Part shown: piece by piece, positions 1-7,314 of the stretch
Layout of the letters: the number at the start of each line of letters is the position of its first letter
Position numbering within the stretch: the first letter of the stretch is position 1
From: Pseudomonas sp. 7P_10.2_Bac1
GTDB lineage: Bacteria > Pseudomonadota > Gammaproteobacteria > Pseudomonadales > Pseudomonadaceae
Direction of reading: 5' to 3'
NCBI RefSeq assembly: GCF_025465935.1
Contig: NZ_JANLNV010000093.1
Span: 1-38,264, forward strand
Length of the DNA: 38,264 bases
The notes under the pieces: generated by a model
Databases searched by the model: none
Seen by the model: the letters and a program-made list of their open reading frames with translations, nothing else
Told to the model about the DNA's origin: nothing
Translations under genes and position numbers: made by a program

Positions 1-160
1 GCTTTTCAAAGTGGCACGCCGTAAGGGCGTAACCTTAAGTGGCCGTTACGCCACATATGGATATGTACCTAGGCAATACGACAAAAAACACTGGGCTCAT
101 ATCCATCGACTGCGCAACACCAATCTACAGATTTCCCCCTTACAAAAATCCTCCCAGATC
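1..160 (-). repeat. Left copy of a dispersed non-coding repeat (window edge)
   Basis: Positions 1-52 match the reverse complement of 37950-38001 at 51 of 52 bases. Similarity resumes as an ATGGATATGTAC block at 57-68, an ATATCCAT arm at 99-106 and a TGCGCAAC block near 111-118. The element is cut by the window edge. Short open frames through it are present but lack gene-like features. It follows the end of the amide hydrolase gene at 185, and I see no gene in 1-184. The strand label only marks opposite orientation to the right copy. Confidence 0.7.
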
Positions 161-184
161 ACGACCAAAAAATCGCATGGCTGC

Positions 185-1240
185 TCAAGCCCCTTCAAAC
201 TTGAACGGCTTAGCCACTTCAAAGCGACCCGACACTTCACCAGAGAAGATGTTGCTCTGGTTCGGCCCCAGGTCGAGTTTTTTAACTTTGCCGGTGGCTT
301 TGGAGAGGTCCAGCTTTTTAAGGTCTACCCAAAACGTGTTGGGAGTAATGGCCGACTCAAAAAAATACAGGCCTTGTTTATGGTCGATGACCGAGCGCCA
401 ACGGGTCGAGGAAATGTTCGGCTCGCCCGGCGTGGTGATGCCATAAGGCACCGACACGTTGCGGATCACGCTGAATACGCTGGCCAACGACAAACGCGCA
501 TCTTGATTTTTAGGCACCGCGTTCACGTAAAACGACGCGCGGGCAAAACGGTCCGCCGAGCGATTGGTACCCGGCAACATGACGGTGCCGCCAATCGCTT
601 CCCAGTAGGCATTCATCGCCAACTGAGCGTCGAACGCAGGGGAGTTGGTCATGACCTGGTACTTGCGGCTGTGGTGGATCACTTGTTTGCCGTCGATGTA
701 CTCAATGATCGCGCTGTCACCCGAAGCATCCGACATGGACAGGTGCAACGTGGCCAAACGACTCTCACCCGGCACTTGCGCCGTTACCACGTTGAACGGC
801 TCGGTCTTCAGCACCTCAACCGCTTCAGCCACGGTGCTGAAGTTGTCCAGCACGTACTGCGCCCAGGCGGCAATGCTCAAGCCCGGTTTGTCTTTGTTGA
901 ACGGCGGATACTCTGACTCCACCAGCCACAAGACGTTGGCGGCCAGTCCAGCTTCATTGACCCCATCGGTGGTGGAAATGTCGTAGCCGCTGGCAATCAG
1001 GCTGCCGTACTTGGAGGTCCATTTGAGCGATGAAGGCCCGACTTCGCCAGTGCGTTCCATGCCCTTGGGGAATACCCACAGATTGGTCGCGACGTCGGTT
1101 TTCCAGTCCATGGAACGGGCGGTGATCACGGTGTTATCGTCTCCCAGGTACACCAGCCGGGTGCACGCCTGGGCCAAAGGCAGTGAGAGCACAAACCCTG
1201 AGACCGCCAATACCAGCGCTTTGAGAACAGGCTTTTTCAT
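185..1240 (-). CDS. Exported linear amide C-N hydrolase (choloylglycine hydrolase / penicillin V acylase family, Ntn fold)
   Basis: The 351-aa product starts with a Sec signal peptide: lysines, a hydrophobic core, then LPLAQA before Cys26. Cleavage there would expose Cys26 of CTRLVYLG as the N-terminal nucleophile, which is the hallmark of this family. The following TARSMDW stretch carries the conserved Arg and Asp of the active site. Family members hydrolyse amide bonds such as conjugated bile salts, penicillin V or N-acyl homoserine lactones; the substrate here cannot be read from sequence. The start has AAGGA 8 nt upstream. The gene follows the outer-membrane-type gene by 23 nt on the same strand, so the two are probably co-transcribed and act in the envelope. 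Confidence 0.88.
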   Translation of the reverse strand: MKKPVLKALVLAVSGFVLSLPLAQACTRLVYLGDDNTVITARSMDWKTDVATNLWVFPKGMERTGEVGPSSLKWTSKYGSLIASGYDISTTDGVNEAGLAANVLWLVESEYPPFNKDKPGLSIAAWAQYVLDNFSTVAEAVEVLKTEPFNVVTAQVPGESRLATLHLSMSDASGDSAIIEYIDGKQVIHHSRKYQVMTNSPAFDAQLAMNAYWEAIGGTVMLPGTNRSADRFARASFYVNAVPKNQDARLSLASVFSVIRNVSVPYGITTPGEPNISSTRWRSVIDHKQGLYFFESAITPNTFWVDLKKLDLSKATGKVKKLDLGPNQSNIFSGEVSGRFEVAKPFKFEGA

Positions 1241-1263
1241 TCCGTTGATCCTTGCAAAACAGA

Positions 1264-2097
1264 TTAGAAACGCATGGACAGGCCCAGCACCGGGCCACGC
1301 TGAGTCACATCGTATTTAAAGGTGTTGCCGGTAAAGTCCCGGCTGCGATATTCCTGTGCGAGTACCCGATAACCGACCCGCACGATCGTGGGGTGCTCGA
1401 ACAGGTACATCCGGTAACCCAGGTACGCCTGAGCGTTGTAGGTTTTCTTCGACGAGGTATCAAATCCGCCGGTGTCCGCCGCGCCAGACAGCGTCCAGCG
1501 ATCCGTCAGGTCGGCCTGCATGCGCAAGCCCACAAAAGGGTCGGTCCACTCGGTTTTTTTCTTGGTGCTGTAGCCCAGCGGCTCAATGTCGACCTTGGTC
1601 GAGATTTTGGTCCAGCGCAGACCCGCTGTCGGCTCAACGCGCCAGCTTCGCGGCTCGCCAAACACTGTATTGCCGCCCAGAGCCTGCTCATAGACGCGGT
1701 AGTAAACGCCCCCCGCCAACGTGCTTTGAGTGATATCCAGGCCGATTTTCTGGCTGTAGACCCGCTCGGACTGACCGGTCTTGGCGTAGACCCCATCCAA
1801 GTAAAATCCCAGCGTGCGATTGGTGACTTCCAGGTTGCCCATGAAGACCCGGTTGAGATTATTGAAAATCTCGCGAAACCCCACATCCGCCTTGGCATCC
1901 ACCCCGCCCAACGCAACCTGCCCGTTCATGGACGGCGCCCAGACAAAAGGGCTGACCAGCACCAGCCAATCATCCTTGTCGGTACTGGCTTTTCCCGAAG
2001 GCTCGTCGGCATTCGCCGTTGAGTAAACGCCTATCAAAGGCCAAGCAATGCACATCATTCTGAACATCTGCTTAGCCGCAACTAGCCTCAGTGTCAT
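1264..2097 (-). CDS. Putative outer membrane beta-barrel protein, function unknown
   Basis: About 277 aa from the chosen ATG. An N-terminal hydrophobic stretch ends in YSTANADEPSG, a likely signal-peptidase site. The rest alternates polar and aromatic residues and ends in GLSMRF, with the terminal Phe typical of Bam-inserted barrels. Segments such as WLVLVSPFVWAPSMNGQVAL near the N-terminus resemble MipA/OmpV-like or uncharacterised outer-membrane proteins, but I do not recognise a named family. The ATG at 2097 has AGGAA about 10 nt upstream; an in-frame ATG at 2067 and a GTG at 2151 are alternatives. It lies directly before the exported amide hydrolase, so it may help substrate or product cross the outer membrane (inference). 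Confidence 0.7.
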   Translation of the reverse strand: MTLRLVAAKQMFRMMCIAWPLIGVYSTANADEPSGKASTDKDDWLVLVSPFVWAPSMNGQVALGGVDAKADVGFREIFNNLNRVFMGNLEVTNRTLGFYLDGVYAKTGQSERVYSQKIGLDITQSTLAGGVYYRVYEQALGGNTVFGEPRSWRVEPTAGLRWTKISTKVDIEPLGYSTKKKTEWTDPFVGLRMQADLTDRWTLSGAADTGGFDTSSKKTYNAQAYLGYRMYLFEHPTIVRVGYRVLAQEYRSRDFTGNTFKYDVTQRGPVLGLSMRF

Positions 2098-2179
2098 CGC
2101 TTTCGTCTTCCTGACCGCAAGTTCTAAATTTCTGACCACTGTGTATAGCACAGCCCATTTAAATCGCTACTTTGAGCGG

Positions 2180-3205
2180 CTATTTAACCAATCGCTTTTC
2201 CCTGGATGGCCGATAGCCGAAGTAGGCGCTATAGCATTTGCTGAAATGACTGGGTGAGACGAACCCGCAGGCCACCAGCACATCCACCTGGGACAGCTCG
2301 GTGTGCTGCAATAACCGCCGCGCCTCGGTGATACGCAGTTCCATGTAATAGCGCTGCGGCGTGGTGCCCAACTGCTCCTTGAACAACCGCTCAAGCTGAC
2401 GCCGTGAGCGCCCCGCATACACGGCCAGTTGCTCCAGCTCCAGTGGCTCTTCAAGATTGGCGTCCATCAACTTCAAGACTTCGCGCAGCGGCGCACTGAC
2501 GCTGACTTTTTCTGCGGGTTTGATGCGTCGATAACGTGATTCTTCAAACGCCAGAATGTCTTCGACGCCTTCAACCAGCGCTTTGTCGTGCAAGCTCTTG
2601 ATCCAGGCAAGCGCCATCTGGATAGCTCCCGAAGGGCTGGAGGCGGTCAATCGGTCACGATCGATCACAAAAGGCTCGCTGGTCACTTGAGCCGCTTTGG
2701 ACACTTCAGCCAGTGCCGCTCGATGCTCAGGATGGATCGCACACCGATATCCCTCCAGCAAACCCGCACGACCGAGAAACCACGCACCATTCCACAAACC
2801 GGCCAGGCCGACGCCCTGTTGCGCGGCCGTTTTAAGCAGATGGTTAAACGCCTCATCGCTTTTAAGTGCCGTCCGGTAGCCGCCGCAGACCACCAATAAC
2901 TCCAGTTCGTTGAGCCCAGCAGCCTCAAGACGCTGATCGGGACGAATGACCAGCCCCAGGTCGCTGATCACCTCCCCTGCCGTCAGGCCGAAGGTTTGGG
3001 TGGAAAACAAACCCGGGCGTAACAGGTTGGCAGTGATCAAGGCATCCAGCGCCTGTGTGAAAGCAGGCAGCGAGAAGTGCTCGAGCAGGACAAAACCTAC
3101 GCGGACCCTCGGCCCGGTTTCGCCAGAGGGCTCTTTTAAATAGCGCAGGTTCTTGCCTTGCATGGCCCCGCTAAATTGACGACGTTCCACCACGACTCCA
3201 TCCAT
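2180..3205 (-). CDS. GlxA-family transcriptional regulator (DJ-1/PfpI domain plus AraC helix-turn-helix)
   Basis: The 341-aa protein has an N-terminal amidotransferase-like sensor domain (about residues 33-200, starting VRVGFVLLEHFSLPAF and including LLVVCGGYRTA) and a C-terminal AraC/XylS DNA-binding domain (about 235-335). The latter contains LEQLAVYAGRSRRQLERLF and the second-helix signature VACGFVSPSHFSKCY. In Pseudomonas this family includes regulators of quaternary amine and amino-acid catabolism (GbdR, CdhR, ArgR); the ligand here is unknown. The start is uncertain: ATG at 3205 and ATG at 3163 are both possible and neither has a clear ribosome site. It could regulate the neighbouring envelope genes or the divergent hydrolase. 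Confidence 0.85.
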   Translation of the reverse strand: MDGVVVERRQFSGAMQGKNLRYLKEPSGETGPRVRVGFVLLEHFSLPAFTQALDALITANLLRPGLFSTQTFGLTAGEVISDLGLVIRPDQRLEAAGLNELELLVVCGGYRTALKSDEAFNHLLKTAAQQGVGLAGLWNGAWFLGRAGLLEGYRCAIHPEHRAALAEVSKAAQVTSEPFVIDRDRLTASSPSGAIQMALAWIKSLHDKALVEGVEDILAFEESRYRRIKPAEKVSVSAPLREVLKLMDANLEEPLELEQLAVYAGRSRRQLERLFKEQLGTTPQRYYMELRITEARRLLQHTELSQVDVLVACGFVSPSHFSKCYSAYFGYRPSREKRLVK

Positions 3206-3555
3206 TTCGATAGGTTGATCAACACCCGCTCGGGTCGTTTCTCATGGCACCGCACCCAGAATAAAAACACGCCATTTGGCCAGGATCAGATCCCGTTTCA
3301 TAACAAACCGCGCCGCAGGGGGGCGTTTAATCGGAAACACACCCTAGATTAACTTTCATAAAAAGGCCTGACGGCCTCGCATAAACTGGCCAGCCAGCAT
3401 AAACGACCGAGCTTCAGTCGCCCGCGCAACCTGGTGACCGAGCCCTCAGTCATGAGCGAACGAATATAAGCATTTTTAATGCATTTCCCGCTCCTGCTCT
3501 GGCAGCCAGCTGGATATAAAGCCCCTTTTGATCACTAACGACGGAAATTGAAGCG
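3206..3555. other. Intergenic region between divergent regulator and hydrolase
   Basis: 350 nt separate the GlxA-type regulator from the divergent alpha/beta hydrolase, so both promoters must lie here. I see no convincing gene and no strong palindrome or consensus promoter. The composition is mixed, with an AT-rich patch around 3340-3365 and 3460-3485. Confidence 0.5.
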
Positions 3556-4365
3556 ATGCCTATTGCCATGATTGAAGGAAAACCCCTGCACTATCAGGAC
3601 CAAGGTGCAGGCCCGGTTGTACTCCTTGGCCACAGTTACTTGTGGCACGGCGATATGTGGGCCCCGCAGATCCAGGCCCTTTCCCGACAGTTTCGAGTCA
3701 TCACTCCAGAACTATGGGGGCATGGCGAGTCAGGTGAACTGCCTGATAAAACGCAATCTCTGGAAGACCTGGCAGGCCAGATGCTCGCTTTGCTGGATCA
3801 TCTGAACATTGATCGTATCAATCTGGTGGGATTGTCTGTTGGAGGTATGTGGGGCGCGCACCTGGCCTTGATGGCACCGCATCGCATCAACCGGCTGGTG
3901 CTTATGGACACTTACCTGGGGCTTGAACCAGAGGCGACCCGCAAGTATTACTTCTCATTGCTCCAACTGATTGAAGACACGGGCACTATCCCGGAGCACT
4001 TGCTCGATGTGATAGCACCGATCTTTTTTCGCCCCGGAATCGACCAGAATTCGGCCTTGTACCAAGACTTTCGCACGGCACTAAAAAGCTTCCCCAAAGA
4101 TCGTTTACTGAGCTGCATCGTGCCGCTGGGCCGCATCATCTTCGGCCGTGGTGATGCCCTGCAGAGACTCGCCAACCTTGATGGCCATTCCACGTTGATC
4201 ATGTGCGGCGAGCAGGACACACCAAGACCGTCGGCCGAGTCGCAGATCATGGCGAATCTGATCGGTTGCCCGCTGATCCTGGTACCCGATGCAGGTCATA
4301 TTTCCAGTCTTGAAAACCCTGAGTTCGTCAACGAACAACTGCTGAAATTCTTGGCGAAGGATTAA
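3556..4365 (+). CDS. Alpha/beta hydrolase
   Basis: The 269-aa protein has the full alpha/beta hydrolase layout. An oxyanion region GHSYLWHGDMW lies at residues 25-35, the nucleophile elbow GLSVGG has Ser94, an Asp sits in CGEQDTPRP (Asp221), and the catalytic His is in DAGHISSLENP (His248). The length is normal for the family (haloperoxidase, 3-oxoadipate enol-lactonase and esterase relatives). There is no signal peptide, so it is cytoplasmic. It stands alone, divergent from the GlxA-type regulator. The substrate is unknown, and the surrounding genes do not define a pathway. Confidence 0.85.
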   Translation: MPIAMIEGKPLHYQDQGAGPVVLLGHSYLWHGDMWAPQIQALSRQFRVITPELWGHGESGELPDKTQSLEDLAGQMLALLDHLNIDRINLVGLSVGGMWGAHLALMAPHRINRLVLMDTYLGLEPEATRKYYFSLLQLIEDTGTIPEHLLDVIAPIFFRPGIDQNSALYQDFRTALKSFPKDRLLSCIVPLGRIIFGRGDALQRLANLDGHSTLIMCGEQDTPRPSAESQIMANLIGCPLILVPDAGHISSLENPEFVNEQLLKFLAKD

Positions 4366-4410
4366 GGCGCAGAAAATCTGAAAGCCGCATGAAGAGTCAG
4401 GGTGAGCGGA

Positions 4411-4443
4411 CATTTGTTAATTCCCAAAAAGAATTAACAAATG
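4411..4443. other. Perfect 13-bp inverted repeat (operator or weak terminator)
   Basis: CATTTGTTAATTC at 4411-4423 is followed by a 7-nt loop (CCAAAAA) and its exact reverse complement at 4431-4443. It lies 45 nt after the hydrolase stop codon and about 80 nt before the small gene at 4522. The stem is AT-rich and lacks a following T-run, so an intrinsic terminator is less likely than a protein-binding dyad, but both remain possible. Confidence 0.6.
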
Positions 4444-4521
4444 AAAATTCAGTATTTATAGAAATAAGAACAACGGATTAATGTGGGGTCATCGAGTTGC
4501 CACTGCACAAGAGATCTGCCC

Positions 4522-4683
4522 ATGTCCGTATCTGCCAATGTGATTGATTTCGCTCTTTACCGAAAACGCCGTCAGGCACGTGCAGCGGCTGAGCTGATGT
4601 GGACTGCATACGCAGCACGTGCCGGGATCGCCGTATTTTTTGCCCCGCCACTAAGTTCGCCCAGCGATACCCGCCGGGCGTAA
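4522..4683 (+). CDS. Small protein of unknown function (53 aa)
   Basis: The short frame begins MSVSANVIDFALYRKRRQ and ends PSSPSDTRRA-like in SPSDTRRA. It has a basic YRKRRQAR segment followed by a helical Ala-rich stretch. Its stop codon lies only 5 nt before the ATG of the XRE-cupin regulator, which suggests one mRNA and coupled translation. The ATG has only a weak purine stretch (AAGAGA) upstream. I do not recognise a family with a known function. Its retention next to the regulator is the main reason to call it real. Confidence 0.5.
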   Translation: MSVSANVIDFALYRKRRQARAAAELMWTAYAARAGIAVFFAPPLSSPSDTRRA

Positions 4684-4688
4684 CGTGG

Positions 4689-5327
4689 ATGAATTACCTG
4701 CACACCGTTCCTGATCTGCCTGAACTGCCTTCCCCTGCCAAAGACTGTAATGCCGGCGACGATGACGCCATTGGCCAATGCGTCGCCCTTAACCTGCAAC
4801 GCCTGCGCAGCAAACGCTATTTGTCACTGGATGCCCTGGCCCGCGCCAGTGGCGTCAGTCGGGCGATGCTGGCGCAAATTGAGTCCGGGCGCAGTGTGCC
4901 GTCGATCAAGGTGCTGTGCAAAATCGCCAAGGGGCTGAAAGTCTCGGTGGCCGCGTTTCTTGAAAATCGTGCATTTGAAGGGGTTGAGTTGCTGCCGGCG
5001 CAACAGAGCAAGCGACTGGTCAGTGCCAGTGGTGCGTTCACCAGCCGGGCGTTGTTCCCCTACGACAGGGCGCGCCAGTCCGAGTTTTACGAGATACGCC
5101 TCAAACCGTTGGGCGAAGAAGTGTCCGAGGGACATGGCCCCGGGATTCAGGAGAACCTGGTGGTGGCCCAGGGTGTCGTGGAAGTCAGCGTCAACGAAGA
5201 ACGCTATTTACTCTCGACCGGAGATTCGATTCTGTTCTATGCCGACCAGCCCCACCGCTATCGCAACCCGGCGGACAGCGAGGCGGTGGCGTTTCTAGTG
5301 ATTACCTACCCAGAGCGCCTGGATTAG
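4689..5327 (+). CDS. XRE-family transcriptional regulator with C-terminal cupin domain
   Basis: The 212-aa protein has a Cro/CI-type helix-turn-helix at about residues 29-90 (LSLDALARASGVSRAMLAQ and IESGRSVPSIKVLCKIAKGL) followed by a cupin_2 barrel at about 130-205 (VVAQGVVEVSVNEE, then GDSILFYADQPHRYRN). This layout matches regulators of the PuuR/SutR type, where the cupin senses a small molecule and the N-terminus binds DNA. The ATG at 4689 lies 5 nt after the stop of the upstream 53-aa gene; an upstream in-frame start at 4599 would overlap that gene and is less likely. The target is unknown. The upstream 13-bp inverted repeat at 4411-4443 is a candidate autoregulatory operator. Confidence 0.85.
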   Translation: MNYLHTVPDLPELPSPAKDCNAGDDDAIGQCVALNLQRLRSKRYLSLDALARASGVSRAMLAQIESGRSVPSIKVLCKIAKGLKVSVAAFLENRAFEGVELLPAQQSKRLVSASGAFTSRALFPYDRARQSEFYEIRLKPLGEEVSEGHGPGIQENLVVAQGVVEVSVNEERYLLSTGDSILFYADQPHRYRNPADSEAVAFLVITYPERLD

Positions 5328-5330
5328 ACG

Positions 5331-5425
5331 CTGTTGTCGCTGTCGCAGGCTGCGATACGGGCCGCTAGCGACAAGCTAGCTGTCGCGCAGCCCATCGCAA
5401 CCTCGTACCTCGTCAGCGACTACAG
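5331..5425. repeat. REP-like palindromic element
   Basis: This GC-rich stretch between convergent genes contains CTGTCGCAGGCTGCGA at 5341-5356, a GCGACA...TGTCGC hairpin at 5369-5387, and a tail reading CGTCAGCGACTACAGG. These words are typical of Pseudomonas REP sequences. It sits between the XRE-cupin gene and the convergent Met-rich gene, a usual place for REP elements, and may act as a bidirectional terminator or mRNA-stabilising structure. Confidence 0.55.
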
Positions 5426-5436
5426 GGTGTGATGGG

Positions 5437-5949
5437 TTAGCAGGTGCAGCACATCATCGGCATGCCATTGCAGCTCATCATCATGGGCATGGCGCAGTCG
5501 TTCATCATTTTCATCATCAGCATGCAGCAGTTGTTCATCATCTCCATGCTCATGCCGGGCATCGGCATCATCATGCAGGTCATGCAATCAGCTTCCATCT
5601 TGCATTCCATGACGCACTTCATCATCGGCATCGGCATGCCCATTGGCATCATCATCGGCATGTTCATGTTCGACATGCTGTTCATCATCGCCATGCCGTC
5701 TTCGGACATGCACATCATCGACATGTTGGCGCACTGCATCATCATAGGCATGCCGCAGTTCATCATCATCGACATCATTTCAGCGTTGTTTTTGAACATC
5801 GCCATGTCCATGCCAGCGGCCGGCTTCATGGTGCACTTCATGCCCTTCTCGGTCATTTCACACTTCATGGTTGCCATCATCATCGGCATGCCCATCATCG
5901 GCATCATTGGCATGGCGTTGTTCATTGGCATTTGCATGGCGTTCATCAT
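5437..5949 (-). CDS. Methionine- and cysteine-rich protein with internal duplication, function unknown
   Basis: By hand count, 71 of the 170 residues are Met and 16 are Cys. There is no signal peptide or hydrophobic membrane span of normal type, and charged residues are few. Two halves (about residues 16-80 and 102-167) align. Each has a KC pair, then GM-x-M, an NN pair, and the closing motif C-[GA]-MPMMM-[QS]-C-x2-M-x-MM-C. A clear ribosome site GGAG (5958-5961) lies 8 nt before the ATG, which supports real translation. Dense Met/Cys clusters bind Cu(I)/Ag(I) or act as oxidant sinks in known proteins, so metal buffering or oxidant scavenging is a reasonable inference, but I know no named family that fits. 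It lies downstream of the AhpD-like gene on the same strand, 271 nt away. Confidence 0.75.
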   Translation of the reverse strand: MMNAMQMPMNNAMPMMPMMGMPMMMATMKCEMTEKGMKCTMKPAAGMDMAMFKNNAEMMSMMMNCGMPMMMQCANMSMMCMSEDGMAMMNSMSNMNMPMMMPMGMPMPMMKCVMECKMEADCMTCMMMPMPGMSMEMMNNCCMLMMKMMNDCAMPMMMSCNGMPMMCCTC

Positions 5950-6220
5950 GTTCGAAACTCCGTAATCGACAGTCAGGTATAAAATCTGCGTTCGATTCTA
6001 GAGCGCCCCGAGGCTCGCGCAAGGTGACGGCCGAGCAGCAGAAATCGCCGTTCCACCGCTTATTTACCCAAGCAATACAGCCTTTAACGCTGCTATTGCG
6101 GGTAAATACTTGCTGCAACTGGAAATTCTGTCTGCTGCTGCAGCGATACCGACGCAATGGATATTCATTTGAGAAATATCCAAAGACCTGAAAGAAATAA
6201 ACGGTCTAACCAATGATCAA
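5950..6220. other. Intergenic region upstream of the Met-rich gene, with a short hairpin
   Basis: 271 nt separate the end of the AhpD-like gene from the Met-rich gene. TGGATATT (6158-6165) and AATATCCA (6175-6182) form an 8-bp hairpin that may end the long operon. On the minus strand a TTATAC-like -10 lies about 35 nt before the Met-rich ATG, but I see no good -35, so the promoter is not defined. Confidence 0.4.
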
Positions 6221-6802
6221 TCAAGGCCACACCGGTTCGCCCAGGTTGAGCATCAGGCGATTGGCCCAGGCAAAAATGGCAATGGCGTGGATCAAGTCGA
6301 GTATTTCACCGTCATTGAGCCCCTGCTCGCGCAATACCAACAGCTGCTCGGGCGCTAACTCGCCTGGCGCCAGGGTCAGGTCAATGGCGAACTGCACAAT
6401 CGCCTGTTCCCGTGGCGTGATGCCCGCCGTGTGCGGGTCGGCGAACACCTGGGCGATAGCATCGTTGCGCTTGGCCAGTTGCTCGAACCGCTGGGCGTGC
6501 ACCGAGGCGCAAAACACGCACTGGTTGATCCGCGACACCACGGCGCTGGCCAGTTCACGTTCGGCACGGGATAAACCGCCCGGCGCATACATGATCGCGT
6601 TAAAGGCCAACGAACGCTGGCGCAGCACTTGCGGCTGGTGGATGAGTGTCAAGTAATACTGCGACACCTTGGCCTGCGGGTGGCTCTCTTCCAGCACCGC
6701 CTGCTGCTCGGGGCTGGCCTGGGCCAAGTCGAGGGTCGGCAGCCAGGCTTTCCAGCCCAAGGTGCGGTTGGTGAAGCCTTGAATATCCAGTGGCTCACTC
6801 AT
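6221..6802 (-). CDS. AhpD-like peroxidase-related protein (CMD family) with CxxC
   Basis: The 193-aa protein carries the alkylhydroperoxidase AhpD core signature, CVFCASVH (Cys95, Cys98, His102), which supplies the redox-active pair and proton relay. Length and flanking sequence fit the peroxidase-related enzyme branch of the carboxymuconolactone decarboxylase superfamily. Expected activity is thiol-dependent reduction of peroxides. Its ATG overlaps the stop of the preceding CMD gene (ATGA), and it is the last gene of the nine-gene operon. A role in removing peroxide or organic hydroperoxide produced by the operon's flavin monooxygenase is inference. Confidence 0.85.
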   Translation of the reverse strand: MSEPLDIQGFTNRTLGWKAWLPTLDLAQASPEQQAVLEESHPQAKVSQYYLTLIHQPQVLRQRSLAFNAIMYAPGGLSRAERELASAVVSRINQCVFCASVHAQRFEQLAKRNDAIAQVFADPHTAGITPREQAIVQFAIDLTLAPGELAPEQLLVLREQGLNDGEILDLIHAIAIFAWANRLMLNLGEPVWP

Positions 6803-7314
6803 TGTTCAGGCTCCAGTGCTTGCAGTGCGCTGAGGCCAGCCGCAAGGCGCACTTGGTAGGAAATAAAGGCGATCAACTGCCCCAGCGTGACTACATCAAT
6901 GGTCTCAAGGCCTGCGGCCAACAATGTGTTGAGTGCCTCGCGGTCACCCTCGACCGGGTTCAGTACCAACGTGCGGGTAAAACCCAGAATCGCCTGCAAG
7001 CGCGGCGATTGCAGTCCGCCCAATGCGTCCTGCTCGACGGCCGCCAGAGTCTGCGCATCAGTGGCCAACAGGTGGAGCGGTTCGCGGTAATGCGCGGCCA
7101 AGGCTGCATGCGGGGTTAACCGGCAGGCATACCAAGCCACCAGCAAGCGCTCTTCCAGGCTGAGGTTGCCGGGCAAGTCGGCATCGAATAACGCCTCATA
7201 ACTGCCTTGCGTGGCGCTGACCACTTTGCCCCTGGCCTGACGCAACTGTTGCACCGGGCCACCGGCCGTAAGTAACAACCGATCCAGCAGATCGGGTGTG
7301 GCGGAACTGTTCAT
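6799..7314 (-). CDS. CMD-domain protein lacking the catalytic CxxC
   Basis: The 171-aa protein resembles the AhpD/CMD helical fold. I recall a TIGRFAM group, 'CMD domain protein, Avi_7170 family', that it appears to match, but I could not check this. Where AhpD has CxxCxxxH, this protein has WYACRLTPHAALAAHY, with a single Cys and a His. It can therefore hardly work as a classical thiol peroxidase alone and may be a partner of the AhpD-like protein encoded just after it. Both ends overlap neighbours by 4 nt (ATGA), which suggests translational coupling and stoichiometric expression. Confidence 0.78.
   Translation of the reverse strand: MNSSATPDLLDRLLLTAGGPVQQLRQARGKVVSATQGSYEALFDADLPGNLSLEERLLVAWYACRLTPHAALAAHYREPLHLLATDAQTLAAVEQDALGGLQSPRLQAILGFTRTLVLNPVEGDREALNTLLAAGLETIDVVTLGQLIAFISYQVRLAAGLSALQALEPEQ

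Noticed and set aside
11..916. Open frames on the plus strand over the amide hydrolase and repeat
   Set aside because: They are antisense to a well-supported gene with signal peptide and nucleophile Cys, have no recognisable domain, and begin inside a dispersed repeat.
5444..5965. Long plus-strand open frame antisense to the Met-rich gene, Ile/Met/His-rich
   Set aside because: ATG-rich sequence reads as CAT on the other strand, which creates a long frame without stops. The minus-strand frame has a good ribosome site and an internal duplication at the protein level; this one is the shadow.
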